Shown here piece by piece: positions 34,238 to 45,480 of a DNA stretch of 64,000 nucleotides; position 1 is the first letter of the stretch, and every line of letters starts with the position of its first letter. The stretch is from Azolla caroliniana. Taxonomy: Eukaryota; Polypodiophyta. A program made the translations under genes and the position numbers. The stretch spans positions 13,950,001 to 14,014,000 of the forward strand of contig JBHGNT010000016.1 of assembly GCA_043228905.1 (NCBI GenBank). Direction: 5' to 3'. The notes under the pieces were generated by a model, which searched no databases, had not been told where the DNA came from, and worked only from the letters and a program-made list of their open reading frames with translations.

Positions 34238-34430
34238 TGTTGAGAGTTGAACTCAACTTCCCATAGTAATAGGTTTCACACTAGCTCATGGACATACTAG
34301 GCTAGTTTTGTAAATAGTAGAAAGGGCACTTACCCTAGCTTAGTTGGTATTTAAACCAACCTCTTGTAACTTAGTTACTGTTGGAAGTATTTTGGGTAAT
34401 GTAACATACATTCTTTTATCTCTGTCTTAA

Positions 34431-34467
<37 letters not shown>

Positions 34468-34544
34468 TTTGCCTTACGTACACACACACACACACAAAGT
34501 CCTTCCGTTGCATCTCAGTCACTCTTGCTCCACATTTCGTTACA
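34238..34544 (+). mobile_element. Copia D 5' LTR
   Basis: 307 bp. It starts with an internal hairpin TGAGAGTTGAACTCA, has (TC)n and (CA)n microsatellites at 34433-34495, and is followed by primer-site-like TCGTATCAGAGC at 34545-34556. The 3' LTR is shorter (291 bp), mainly through microsatellite contraction. Confidence 0.85.
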
Positions 34545-34660
34545 TCGTATCAGAGCGTGTGGTTGCTTAATTGAATCTATTCAACTGTGTTGTGGTACAC
34601 ACTGACGATCAACAGAACCGGCTTATCAATAGAAAAGAAATCGACATAATGAACAGTTAG

Positions 34661-35913
34661 ATGGGAAGCACTCTTCCTATCGAGAAGCTTGACAGAACGA
34701 ATTTCGCATCTTGGGAATACAAGATGCATCAATACCTTGTCGGACAAGGTTACTGGAGCTACATTGAAGGAGCTCACGAAACTCAACCCAACCCAACACA
34801 CGCCGACTATATCGATCACAGGCTATATCTTAAAGATCAAGGAGCTTGATGATGCCCTCGGTTCGATTAATGTCATAATCGACGATGACAAGAAGATTTT
34901 TGCGGCCAACACGGCTGCACAAAAGCTCCAACTTCGATCACAGGCTATACCTTAAAGATCAAGGAGCTTGATGATGCCCTCGGTTCGATTAATGTCGTAA
35001 TCGACGATGACAAGAAGATTTTTGCAGCCAACACGACTGCACGAAAGCTCCAACTTTGGCAGGAGGTAAACAACATGCAACAGAGGAACATGTCGATCAC
35101 AGGCTATACCTTAAAGATGAAGGAGCTTGACGATGCCCTCGGTTCGATTAATGTCGTAATCGACGATGACGAGATGGTGCAAATATACCTCGGCGACTTA
35201 GCACCCTGATTTGCCTTGATTAGATTGGCCACCCTTGCAAGGGAGAACCCTCCTTCATTTTTTGATCTCCAATCAATATTGTTGGTTGAGGAAAAGCACG
35301 CCCGACAAAGGAGCAACGCACCAGAGGGTCATATGCTCTACTCTTAGTCGGATGATAGAAGAAACTTCGGCCATTGAAATAGAGGTCGATTTGAACAATG
35401 CCATAATGGTCGACAGACTCAAGAGCGTAACCCCCACCAATGGCAAGTAGACAAGAACGGTCCCAAAGAGTTCGGCAAAAGGGGGAGTCATCACGCCAGA
35501 CCGAACAATCGTAACAACACGATCAAATACGGGTACTGTGGAAAACACGGCCACTATGAAGAGGAGTGCCGGAAAAAGGTACGAGACTTGGCCTCAACTA
35601 GTTGACAGCTCACGAACTACGCATCGAATTCCGACTACGACAATTGTAATGGAATGTTTACAAATTACGCTACGAATTCCGTCTACGATGATCGTAGCGG
35701 AATGTTTGTAATGAGACACGAAGCACACTCGATGTCAACACAGGGTTCAGCTAGTGCCTCTGACTCAAATAACGTATGGTTTGTCTATTCAGGAGCATCC
35801 AATCACATGACGTCTCATGAAGATTGGTTTCGGGAACTACAAAAGCCCGAATGTCCCGGATATGTCGAAACAAGAGATGACACGACTCATCCAATACAGC
35901 ATATCGGGAACGT
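34661..35913 (+). pseudogene. Copia D gag and protease
   Basis: ATG 34661 gives MGSTLPIEKLDRTNFASWEY and VGQGYWSYIEGAHET (gag), then an internal tandem duplication, a zinc knuckle YCGKHGHYEEECRKK at about 35530-35575, and the protease site FVYSGASNHMTSHEDWF at about 35782 (catalytic Asp replaced by Tyr), then HPIQHIGNV. Several frameshifts. It is interrupted by solo LTR C at 35914. Confidence 0.8.
34811..35175 (+). repeat. 122-bp tandem duplication inside copia D gag
   Basis: The block starting CGATCACAGGCTATA and running to AAAGCTCCAACTT occurs at about 34813-34934 and 34935-35056. A partial third copy follows at about 35094-35170 after a 37-bp spacer. 122 is not a multiple of three, so the duplication shifts the gag frame. 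Confidence 0.85.
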
Positions 35914-36839
35914 TGTCGTGAAGAATGTGCTTCACGATATAAAAATGAGCTTAAATGTTGTATTTAATAATATTTGAGAGACTTGAACCCACATCCTTAT
36001 ATACGAAGTAGAATGTACATACCACTAGGCTAGGCTATTTATTTGTAAAAGTGCATAATAAATGCGCTTCATGATATAAGAATGAAGCTATATATTGTAT
36101 TAAGTAAAATTGAGGGACTTGAACCCTCAACCTTGTATACCAAGCACCAAGCATACACCACTAAGCTAGGTTAGTTATTTTAGAATGCATTTTCATCATT
36201 ATAATTATCTCATATCTATTTTCATACATAGCCATCATTCATCACATGCAATGCATGTGCGCCAAATGCCGATCATGCATTACATGTAACTCATGCATTG
36301 CATGCATGCCATGCTCCCATACATTACCATATGCATGGCAACACTTATATAAAGAGGGGAAAGGGAAAACAAGGAGGGGAATCAAGAGAAAGTTAGAGAA
36401 ATAAGATAATAAAAAAAACAAACAAGTTAGCTTGTTGGTGAAGAGGCTCGTGTTTCCAAGTTGGAGTCAAGAGTTCAAATCAAGGGTCGGTAGAGAATGT
36501 GTTCAGTTTGCGATCAAGGATTGTAAAGTTGGTAAAATATTGTCTTTTTAATATACATCATGTTTATATCAAACACTCTTGTTTCTTGATTCATACTTTG
36601 TCTCAATCTTCCTTATTAAATCATATTTTGTCTCTATCTTGCTTCTTGAATCATATATTGTCTCTATCTTCTATCTATTCTCATCTCTCTCTCACACACA
36701 CATTACTCGTAACTCTTCTTCTTGCTACTCTTAACCTTTCTAACATCACCATACAAGCCTTATTAAAATTTAAGTTCCTTCAACTCCCCTTAACCTTCGT
36801 CCCTGCGACTTCGCCGCATGAACCACAACTACCCCGACA
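35914..36839 (+). mobile_element. Solo LTR C in ACGT site
   Basis: 926-bp element from TGTCGTGAAG to ACTACCCCGACA, flanked by ACGT at 35910-35913 and 36840-36843. It has a TATA box (CTTATATAAAG, about 36346) and a later T-rich part with repeated TTTGTCTC(T/A)ATCTT words. Two antisense tRNA-like modules are visible. Module 1 has B box GGTTCAAGTC (complement of 35980-35989) and A box TAGCCTAGTGG (36022-36032). Module 2 has B box 36116-36125 within a perfect 5-bp T-arm (GAGGG/CCCTC) and A box TAGCTTAGTGG (36158-36168). Confidence 0.8.
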
Positions 36840-36843
36840 ACGT

Positions 36844-38640
36844 CCCATTCGGAAACGACGGAAAACAAACCTACCTCTAGAATGTACTGCATGTCCCCAC
36901 CATCACGAAAAACTTGGTCTTAGTCAGCCAGATTGTCGAACAAGGAATGCAAGTACGATTCAACAACGACGGATGCTGCATCGAAAGGGGCAGTCAAGTC
37001 GTAGCTCACAGTCGACGAGAAGGCCGTCTGTTTATCCTCGAATCGAACGAGGTATAGTCGGCCATGTTCGCAAAGGGCCTCAAAGTTGAAACGGATTTAA
37101 ATTTGTGGCACAAAAGAATCAGCCACATCAATCTCCAAAATCTTTAGAACATGCAATCGAATGGAGTCGTAATCGGACTCCCGAACTTTACCGTGAAGGA
37201 GATTACGGGCATATGCGAAGCATGCCAGTTTGGAAAGCAATGCCGACATCCATTCTTGAAAGAGCGGAATGTGAGCAAAGGGATCCTGGATGTCGTACAT
37301 TCAGATGTATGGGGACCAGCCCAGACAAGCACACTCGGCGGATGCCGATATTACGTTACGTTCATCAATGACTTCTCCAGGAACACCTAGATCTACCCAA
37401 TGAAACAGAAGAGCGAAGTGTTCGGATACTTCCAGAGATTCAAAGCCGAAGTAAAAAAAGCTACGGATTGGCATGTACGCTGCCTTCAATCGGATGGAGG
37501 CAAAGAATATTTTTGGGATGAATTTACGGCGTATCTCCGAAAGAAAGGAATCCGACAAGAATTCTCATGCCGTCACACACCTCAGCAGAACGACATAGCT
37601 GAGCGTAAAAACCGGCACATAGTAGAAGTCGCACGGGCTATGATGAATGAGAAGAACTTGCTAAAATCATATTGGGCAGAAGCGGTGAACACGGATGTAT
37701 ACCTCATGAATATGTGTACAACCTCGGGAGTACACGACGTAACTCCTCATGAGAAGTTCTTTGGAAAGAAGCCAGACTTATCACATGTCCACATAGCGCA
37801 ATCGCTTACGTACATATTCTCGACGATACGCGACAAAAGCTCGACACGAAGTCGGAGAAATGTATCCTTGTAGGATACTCACTCAAACAAAAGGGGTACA
37901 AATGCTATAACCCATCTACCTGAAAAGCTCGCGCAAGTCGAGATGTCGTTTTTGACGAGTACGCATCCTGGTACGCACTAGAAATAACTTCGAATCTGAC
38001 GCTACTCGACGCAGATGATGCCGAAATAGAAATAGAAGCTGAGGATCGGCTCACGTAGATGTTCGAAGACAACCCAATTTCGACACGGTCGAGTGGGCCA
38101 TCAGAGCCGCCAAGCGATTAAAGCACATCTCGGCCAAGTCTAAAGCTGGACAAAGGGAAGGCGAAAATGCAAGAATATGAAGATCAAGAAGAGACTGAGG
38201 TGCTTCACTCTCTCGACAGTGAATTTGAAGGTCTCGACACTCACACAAATGGAGCGAGGAAAGCCATAGTCCCCACGGATGTAGAGCTACGCCGGTCCAC
38301 CAGTGGAAAGAACCTCGTAAGTCGTTTCGGCTATGACGAGTACATGGCGTGTCATTACGCATTCGTGATGAAGGTAGTGTTAGTACGGGAGCCGGAGACA
38401 CTTTCCGAAGCTGTAAAGGATCCGCATTGGGTCGATGCAATGAATGAGGAAATGGAAGCATTATGCAAAAACGAGACCTGGGATCTAGTTCCTCACCCTC
38501 CGAACAAGAAATCAATTGGCTGCTGGTGGATTTACAAAGTGGAACACATTGCCAATGACTCCGTAAATTGCTCTAAAGCACGGCTCGTACAGGCCGGAGA
38601 AATCGATCTACAACATATCAGTACACACCTCTAGATTGCT
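36844..38640 (+). pseudogene. Copia D pre-integrase, integrase and RT stub
   Basis: It resumes with FGNDGKQTYL then NVLHVPTITKNLVLVSQIV, WHKRISHINLQNL and ICEACQFGKQCRHPF (HHCC zinc finger). The integrase core follows with HSDVWGPAQTS, INDFSRNT, a stop, LQSDGGKEYF and QQNDIAERKNRHI, then YWAEAVNTDVYLMNM. A linker leads to the RT start (EPETLSEAVKDPHWVDAMNE, ALCKNETWDLVPHPPNKK). At about 38600 it jumps to the end of RNase H (TKALGVDKLGKFALDLG). The palm with YVDD is absent. Several stops. Confidence 0.85.
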
Positions 38641-38917
38641 GATATTTTTACGAAGGCCTTAGGAGTCGACAAGCTCGGGAAATTCGCATTGGACCTTGGT
38701 CTCATGACATCCACATTGTCGAGCTTGAGGGGGAGGACTGCAGGCGACACGTGCACTGTACGCAATTGATCGAGTACGCAACACATAGTTAATCGAATCG
38801 AGCACGAAGCCGAAAATCTGAACAATCTAGTTTGAGGATTACGAACGACAGAAGACGAATTTCGAAGACCGAACCAAAACAACTTTTCGACAAATGGAAG
38901 TTGTGTTCGAAGGGGTG

Positions 38918-39111
38918 TGTTGAGAGTCGAACTCAACTTCCCATAGTAATAGGTTTCACACTAGCTCATGGACATACAATGCTAGTTTTGTAAATAGTAG
39001 AAAGGGCACTTGCCCTAGCTTAGTTGGTATTTAAACCAACCCCTTGTAACTTAGTTACTTTTGGAAGTATTTTGGTTAATGTAACATACAATCTTTTATC
39101 TCTGTCTTAAG

Positions 39112-39142
<31 letters not shown>

Positions 39143-39208
39143 GCCTTACACACACACACAAAGTCCTTCCGCTGCATCTCAACCACTCTTGCTCCTCATT
39201 TCGTTACA
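38918..39208 (+). mobile_element. Copia D 3' LTR
   Basis: 291 bp, begins TGTTGAGAGTCGAACTCA after the purine-rich GAAGGGGTG and ends CATTTCGTTACA. TGCAT follows at 39209-39213. Confidence 0.88.
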
Positions 39209-39213
39209 TGCAT

Positions 39214-39690
39214 CAACTATGGCAGTCGAATACTCTAATATAACTAGCTCCATCTGACTGAAGACACTCAGAGAAAAACATTCACACATGAGTCGACAAA
39301 TGATTTTTTCATGGCGCAAAATTTGGTTGACTAACCGAACTGTCGAGGAAGAAGTTCTTCCGGACAACCAACCAATGTGAGAGGCCAAAGCAAGTCCAAG
39401 GATACCCAAATGTGCAACTACTGCAAGAATCTTGGACATATCAAAGCCCAATGTTGTGCCCTTAATGCCAAGAACGAGAAAGCTCAAAGGTCAGAGCAAA
39501 AGGGCAACCGACAAGACGAGGTAAACTTTGTCGGCTCAAACGAAATTCTATTTGACAACCCAAACATTTTGGTGATCGAGAATACAGTCGAATCAAAAGT
39601 TATGTATACAACTAAAGAGGCCACTAGCTAGCTTCTCGATTCAGGTGCATCATATCATGTGACCCTTCATGTGACCCCCCCAACTTCCCA
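39214..39690 (+). pseudogene. Copia C gag end and protease start
   Basis: Continuation of the gag split at 34237. After frame shifts it shows a zinc knuckle CNYCKNLGHIKAQC (about 39411-39455) and the protease motif LLDSGASYHVT near 39632-39664. Homology stops at about 39680 with CCCCCCAACTTCCCACTTG and no later domain follows. The element is therefore truncated on this side. Confidence 0.75.
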
Positions 39691-40870
39691 CTTGTACTAC
39701 AAGCTCGTACCAATTGAGATAAGCCCTTTAACCTTTGCCTAAATTTTCAACCTTTTATATATATCTAGTTTAACTTGTTTCCTCCTATACGCTCCCCACC
39801 TCATGACATTGTGATCCCTAGACATATATCCTTAACATTAACTCTTTGTGCAATCACCGTCATGCGTTTCCTTTGGGTGAAGTCCTTTCACGATAACCCT
39901 TGTGCAATCAGTTTACATATTCAACTTTGTGGGAACCCTTCATACGATAGCTTTTGTAGGACAACTTCATGCAATCAAGTCATGCATTTTATTCATATGA
40001 ATCACTTTGGTAATATGATCTGTTTGCATATTGGCCTTCATGCAATTGCATTTGCATAATCACCCTCATATGATCAATTCAAGTTGACGTAGATACATAG
40101 TTAACAATTCTAGATAATGAGTCTCATCATTTAAATGATGATAATTTCCATATTACAATTAGCATCTACAACTCATGCTCTCTTTAGTTACAAAAGTTAA
40201 GATTACAAGTGATACACGTCCCCTACAAGATCCAATCCTAACTCCCAAACTTTCATATCTAATACCATGTGTGACTTGTGAGGTTCCAGCTAATAGGCAT
40301 CCTCTCCAAAGTAGTGTTTCATACACTATCAATGAATCTTACTATTCCAACGCGTAACAATTTGTTCCTACATGTAAGGGCACTAAATTATGGGTAGTAC
40401 GAGAGATCATACCCTCACAAATCAAACAAAAAGAATACAATGATTGCTCATGAAATGGCAAGCGAGTACTGAATCAAGATGGCCAAGTCATTATCCAATT
40501 GCTTCAAAATCCCAAGTTTTGCCACTTTTTTCGGATGGTGTGATCATTCTTCTAGTGATCGTTTAGTTTATACCATCTTGATTGGACAGCATTAGAGACT
40601 ACTGTCCATTGCTGTATATATAGATGTATACATAGAACTTGATTTTTACATTATGTTTATCTTACAAGGTACGCCTTTAAGAGTCTTATTTATTTACAAT
40701 GCTCCCCGAGAAGCAAGCACTTCACAGTATTGTTTTCACCATAAAATTACAAGAAAAAATTTAAGGACCTAAAGCAGCACCGCATATATATATATATATA
40801 TAAATACATAGTGTGTGACCTTCATATAAGAAGAGGAGCTCAAAGCAGCTAGTTTTCTGAGCTTTTCAGT
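39691..40870. other. Intergenic stretch, nothing recognised
   Basis: AT-rich sequence without coding, LTR or RNA-gene signals that I can support. It contains a (TA)n run at about 40785-40803. Confidence 0.4.
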
Positions 40871-40879
40871 GATGACGAT

Positions 40880-41320
40880 AGGATGCAGAAATGCTCGGCA
40901 AATTTGTGTTATCCTTCTTCTTTCAAAAGCACGTAAAAAGTGGGCATACCTGAAGATGAATTTACAAGGATTCGACTTCATTCAATATATTTTGAAAGTG
41001 GCATAATTGAAGATGAATTGCAGCACAGTTGTGTTTTGTTCTTCTTTCATGAACATGTGTCAAAAGTGATTTCTTCTTCTTCTTTCAATGCATGCAGAAA
41101 TAAACTAGCATAACTGAGGACGAAATTGCCAGAAATTTTCACTTCATTCTTCTTCTTTAAATACATGTCCAAATCAGCATGAGTGAAACGCTTTCATTCT
41201 TCGTATTTCAAGACAATTGGGAAGTGGCATAAGTGAGATGATAAGTTGCCAAAAAACTTGTGTCTTCATTCCTCTTCTTTCAATGCATGTCGAAAGTGAC
41301 ACCGATGTCCGTACCTGCAT
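40880..41320 (-). repeat. Degenerate 65-75 bp tandem repeats at the 3' end of the zinc-finger gene
   Basis: On the minus strand, units beginning with GCATTGAAAGAAGAGGAATGAAG-like sequence and containing a TTATGCCACTT-like phrase repeat about five times. Key words TTGAAAGAAGA recur near 41280, 41155, 41090, 41050 and 40920. The first unit overlaps the last codons and stop of the zinc-finger gene, so the array forms its 3' UTR. Confidence 0.65.
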
Positions 41321-44300
41321 TCCTCACCTGCTGAAACCATGCGGCATACCTGTGTCTTATACTTGCTATGGCGTGCCACTATACGCAGCTCCTCTAGGCC
41401 ATGAGCAAATCGGCAGTTCTGTCCATATGGACAATTAGAGTTCATCGATTCCCACTTGTTGCATAATTCTGTCTTGTATGTGCCTTGTTCAAAGATTTCG
41501 CAAACCTGTTCATTAATTTTCTTTCCACCACGCCCCTATTCATCACATTCATGTTACCTCCAATATCAGACTAAATGAAGACTTTGCAAGCTTTTCCTTG
41601 TCTCAGTCATACGACATATCGATTGCTTCATAGTCCCGCTATATTCCTTCATACATATAAGCACATACAACTTTTCTAACTTCCTAGTCATGAAAATGAT
41701 TCAAAAAACCGCAACTACATAAACGTAATGAATGTGATATGATGTAGAGGATCAAATAAACAGTGTCTACTAGTCATGATAATAATTAAAGAATCTTGTA
41801 AACCTATGCAATGTGCTATGAAGCACAGGATTAAATAAATCCAGTTATGCTTCACCTTCATGAGGTTTTCTTAGGGAATCAGACATTATAATATGTGGTT
41901 CAGCAATTCAGGCCATCTAGAGATTTACCTCCATCTACAATGGGCCTCTATGGAATGTAGAGACATCTAGAAGCTCTTTCTATAAGTCATGCACTAATAC
42001 TCCTAGCCAAACTCTCCTATGGTACGTTGTTTGATTGAGTTAGATGTCCAGAAATAGTTCAGTTCATATATATTATATAAATGTTTACTAGTAGTCAATC
42101 AGCTTGAACTGGTTTATTACACCTAACTCAATCAAACAACATACTGTAGAAGAACTATATATATAATCCTTCTACAGTATGTTGTAGAATTATGTATATA
42201 CATATATATACACACACACATGCATGATCCTACAAAGTTGCTTGCCTACAACAGAACTACAGCAAACACTCCTGCATCAAATTTGGAAGCACATTGAGTG
42301 GCAATTGATTGTAGGTGATCAACATTTTAAGATGTTTTTAAATTACAGCTTTTGCTTCCAATTAAAAGTATTTCAGAATTACAGACTCACCGTTGCAATT
42401 CCAGAACAAAGGGGGAAAACTGTCTTCACCTTTGGTGAAAGCCCCTTCAAACGGACCGAGATACTTTTTGGAAGTGCACCAGAGGGAGAGCTATGGCGTA
42501 CAATATTAGTAGAAGAACCAGGATCATTGAAGTTACTCAATGAATCCTCTTTTGCAGGTGAATCGAAGGAAGCATTGGCCACAGTTACTGAGTTTAGGCA
42601 CTGGTTTCTATACATCAATTTCCTGATAGGAGTTTGCAATTGTCTATTAAACATACAATCCAATTCCTCTTCATTAGCTGAATCCACTGATACATCATTG
42701 GAGTATTTATCAGGACTCTTGACATATGGTGTCTGTTTCAGATTCTCTAGCAAACATCTGCTAAAATTATGTTCTGAACTGGAAATCAGGGATTGGTATT
42801 TCAAGTCAAGATTCTGTTTTGTATGCTTTTGTTTCGGATAAGAAACAGCAGGAGATGAACACGGACACATGATCTCGTATGTGCATTGAGCATGTACTTC
42901 GCATTTTCCTTCAGTGGTCTTTACTTCATGCACCTGGTCATTGTAATTAAATTTTTGTCTTTTATTATAGAGAAATTAAATGCTTCATTCATGTGCTTCT
43001 CTGTACTTGTCCAACATTTGTAATCAAATCACAACTGCATATGACTACATAATATGCTGTGAATGATTTTTCACTTACATGACTCAATCCAAGGATTTCA
43101 TTTAGACTATGTTGCTTTGTCCTACAACAGAAATTCGTCGAATAGCTGTGCATAGTCTGGCAGCTGAGTTAACAAACTCTGTTACAGACTTGAATAGGTG
43201 CATTTAACCTACCTAATAAAGGGAAATCCCTTTAAGCCATGAAAATGAAGGCTTAGTCATGCAGGAAAATGAAAATCTAAACCTTTGCATAGTAGGAATG
43301 TGGCCAGAACACCAATTAAAGACGGTTTGATATTTGCATCCATAGACATTGTCACAATTGTGATCTTTCACGTACCACCAATGATCAATATTTTTACTCA
43401 TAGAAGCCTAGAAACTCTAAGGCTAGTACAGAAAAATAGATGCCAATATAAATTGCCTTAAATTTGTAACATGATTGGACTCTGGTGATGTCAATACTAA
43501 ATAGTAGACACATATGACACACCAAATCTGCCAGGTCATTCTAATAACAATTTTGAACAGCCTTGCAAGATTGCCCCATTCAATTATGCCTTCGAGATAT
43601 ATTCAATGGTAGTTTATCACAATGAATCTGATCCTGTTTTCAACGCAGTTCAATTGTAAGTACTTAATGATTGTGTACTTACCTTACTACTCTCCTTATT
43701 CCAAGCAGGATTCAATTGCATAGGGTGAGAAAGTGATAAAACCGAATATGGAGGACAAAGAGGTGAATCTGACATGCAATTTGGTGTAAGTCCCTTCATA
43801 TGGATTGAAATTCTTCTGGAAAGTGCACTATTGGGGGATTTGGACAGGCATAACTCATCAGAAGAACCCGGCACAGTGAATAAATCCACTTCATCTGGCA
43901 ATAAGGAAGCATTGACGATGGATCCATAGCTTACGAATTCTCCTTTGTATAAATTTCTGTCAGGGGTTTCAAACACTGTAATGTGTGACTCGTCTTTATT
44001 AGAGTGTTCACGTGCAGCATTGCACTTCTTGTATACACCTTGATCAGGAATCTTGAAATAACTGCTATGTGTCATGGTGTCTCTTGAAGTTGATCTTATG
44101 CATTGTGCTATGCATCCATCTTCAACATTCTCTTCTGAATAAGAAATTAAAGAGTTGAAATAACTCTCCTTTCCATAGCTATTCAGTTTTAGACTGTAAT
44201 CAGGAGACAGACAGCATGATTCATGGAGATCAGTCTCTGGTTCAGCCACACTTCCATGATTATCGTGAATGCGTTCCTGCACATTGAACGGTAAGTTCGG

Positions 44301-44798
44301 TATCTTATTCAGCCCTGCATTCATGTTCTGAAGTTCCTCATTTCTTTGTAGCGTAAAAGGTAGCTCTTTATCGGACTTCTCAGTCTGCTGGACAACTTCC
44401 TTACAGCTTTCCGCAAATCTTTTCCATGAGAGTATTTCTTCATGTCTGGTAACCAGGTCAGCTCCATGAGAGTTCTGTTCACCTTCTGGAACGCAAACTT
44501 CAGAAAGATAAGCATAACCTGCTAAAGAATCAGATACTTTGGCGGGATCTTTGGATACATTATGCAAGAAGCTTCTATAACATGCGTCGCTCATAGATTT
44601 TGGAAACGGCATAAGATCATTTGAAGCGTAGATTTCGTTGGTTGCAAAACGCTTCCATCTTAAATCCGTGGAGTGGTATCCGGTGTTTTTTCCATCATAA
44701 ACGTTGTCACTCGAGGAAAGATTTGCATTAAAACTCTGTGAATCTCTTAGCAATGCGCCATATCTAGGAATATCATTAAAGTCTGGAAGATTGTCCAT
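41266..44798 (-). CDS. TTP-type tandem CCCH zinc-finger protein (C3H14/C3H15-like)
   Basis: Predicted mRNA-binding regulator of the tristetraprolin class, which binds AU-rich 3' UTR elements and promotes decay; plant relatives are C3H14 and C3H15/CDM1. Three coding exons: 44798-43683 (372 codons, donor AAG|GTAAGT), 42933-42391 (181 codons, acceptor GACCAG, donor ACG|GTGAGT) and 41505-41266 (79 codons plus stop, acceptor GAACAG), all phase 0, 632 residues. Zinc fingers at the C-terminus: C568-X9-C578-X5-C584-X3-H588 (lead-in [18 protein letters not shown]), an 18-residue linker with RHSKYKTQV, then C607-X8-C616-X5-C622-X3-H626 ([11 protein letters not shown]), ending ALKEEE. The long N-terminus is low in conserved domains but has duplicated parts: WKRFA twice, and a PGSS...[15 protein letters not shown] module at the end of both exon 1 and exon 2. 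It is about twice the length of Arabidopsis relatives. An alternative exon-3 acceptor (41545 region) would add about ten residues. The zinc-finger part is certain; linkage to exons 1-2 is inferred from phase and splice sites. Confidence 0.83.
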
Positions 44799-45480
44799 CA
44801 GTGTACAGCACGTTACTCAATAACCTCAAATTTCCAAGTGCATTGATCGTTATGCTTCAATGTATATCCAAGATAATCGTAAACGTTTTCACATTCCATG
44901 CATAACGATCCCTTCTGTTTCTGTGTATAGCAAAGAAAACCGTTTAACGATACTTGCAAGAATTTTGATCACCATGCAACGCCATCATTGATGATCTCCA
45001 CATTTCCGAGTAAACCAGTTCCTTTTGCTTTGAGTCAACAAAAGAAAAGACATGGCTACTAGACTAGCAACAAAACTATGAAGACGTGCGTTTCCAAACG
45101 ATGAAGCTTACCATAACAAGAGGAGGAACTGCAGATAAAGTGCGTATATTTTTTCAAACGATGAAGGTTACTGTTGCGATCGAAATCGAAGAGAGATGGA
45201 AAAGCATTAAGACAGAGGGAGAAGAGAGGAATGGGGAGCATACCTGGGGTTGAAGCGAACAGAGATGGATAGACAGTAGAGAGAGAGAGAGAGTGAGAGA
45301 TGAAGGATTACGGTTCTATTGCAGAGTCTCGAATAGGAAAAGCGATCCGTGCAATGGCGATGGGAACTGTGGGGAAGAGAGAGAGAGAGAGGACTGATTA
45401 TGGTGATCACTTATGACGACGATGAGAATTTGGGAGGGAAATGAAATGGTTTTGAAAAATCGTAATGCTGCATGTACATA
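44799..45480 (-). promoter_or_regulatory. 5' leader of the zinc-finger gene, with UTR intron
   Basis: A likely non-coding exon ends at 45244 (CCCCAG|GTATGC on the minus strand) and is CT-rich. The exact acceptor before ATG 44798 is not clear. If sequence near 44970 is retained in the mRNA, two short upstream ORFs (13 and 4 codons) would precede the main start. The transcription start probably lies between 45300 and 45480. Confidence 0.5.

Larger units (their letters stand above)
34238..39208 (+). mobile_element. Copia D with 5-bp TSD TGCAT
   Basis: LTRs at 34238-34544 and 38918-39208, both starting TGTTGAGAGT and ending CGTTACA, flanked by TGCAT (34233-34237 and 39209-39213). Gag, protease and integrase are recognisable; almost all of RT and RNase H is missing through an internal deletion near 38600. 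Solo LTR C is inserted between protease and integrase. Copia D sits in the gag of copia C. Confidence 0.88.

Noticed and set aside
42224-42841. 205-codon plus-strand ORF
   Set aside because: It overlaps exon 2 of the zinc-finger gene on the opposite strand and has no domain. The minus-strand frame has proper splice sites and phase.
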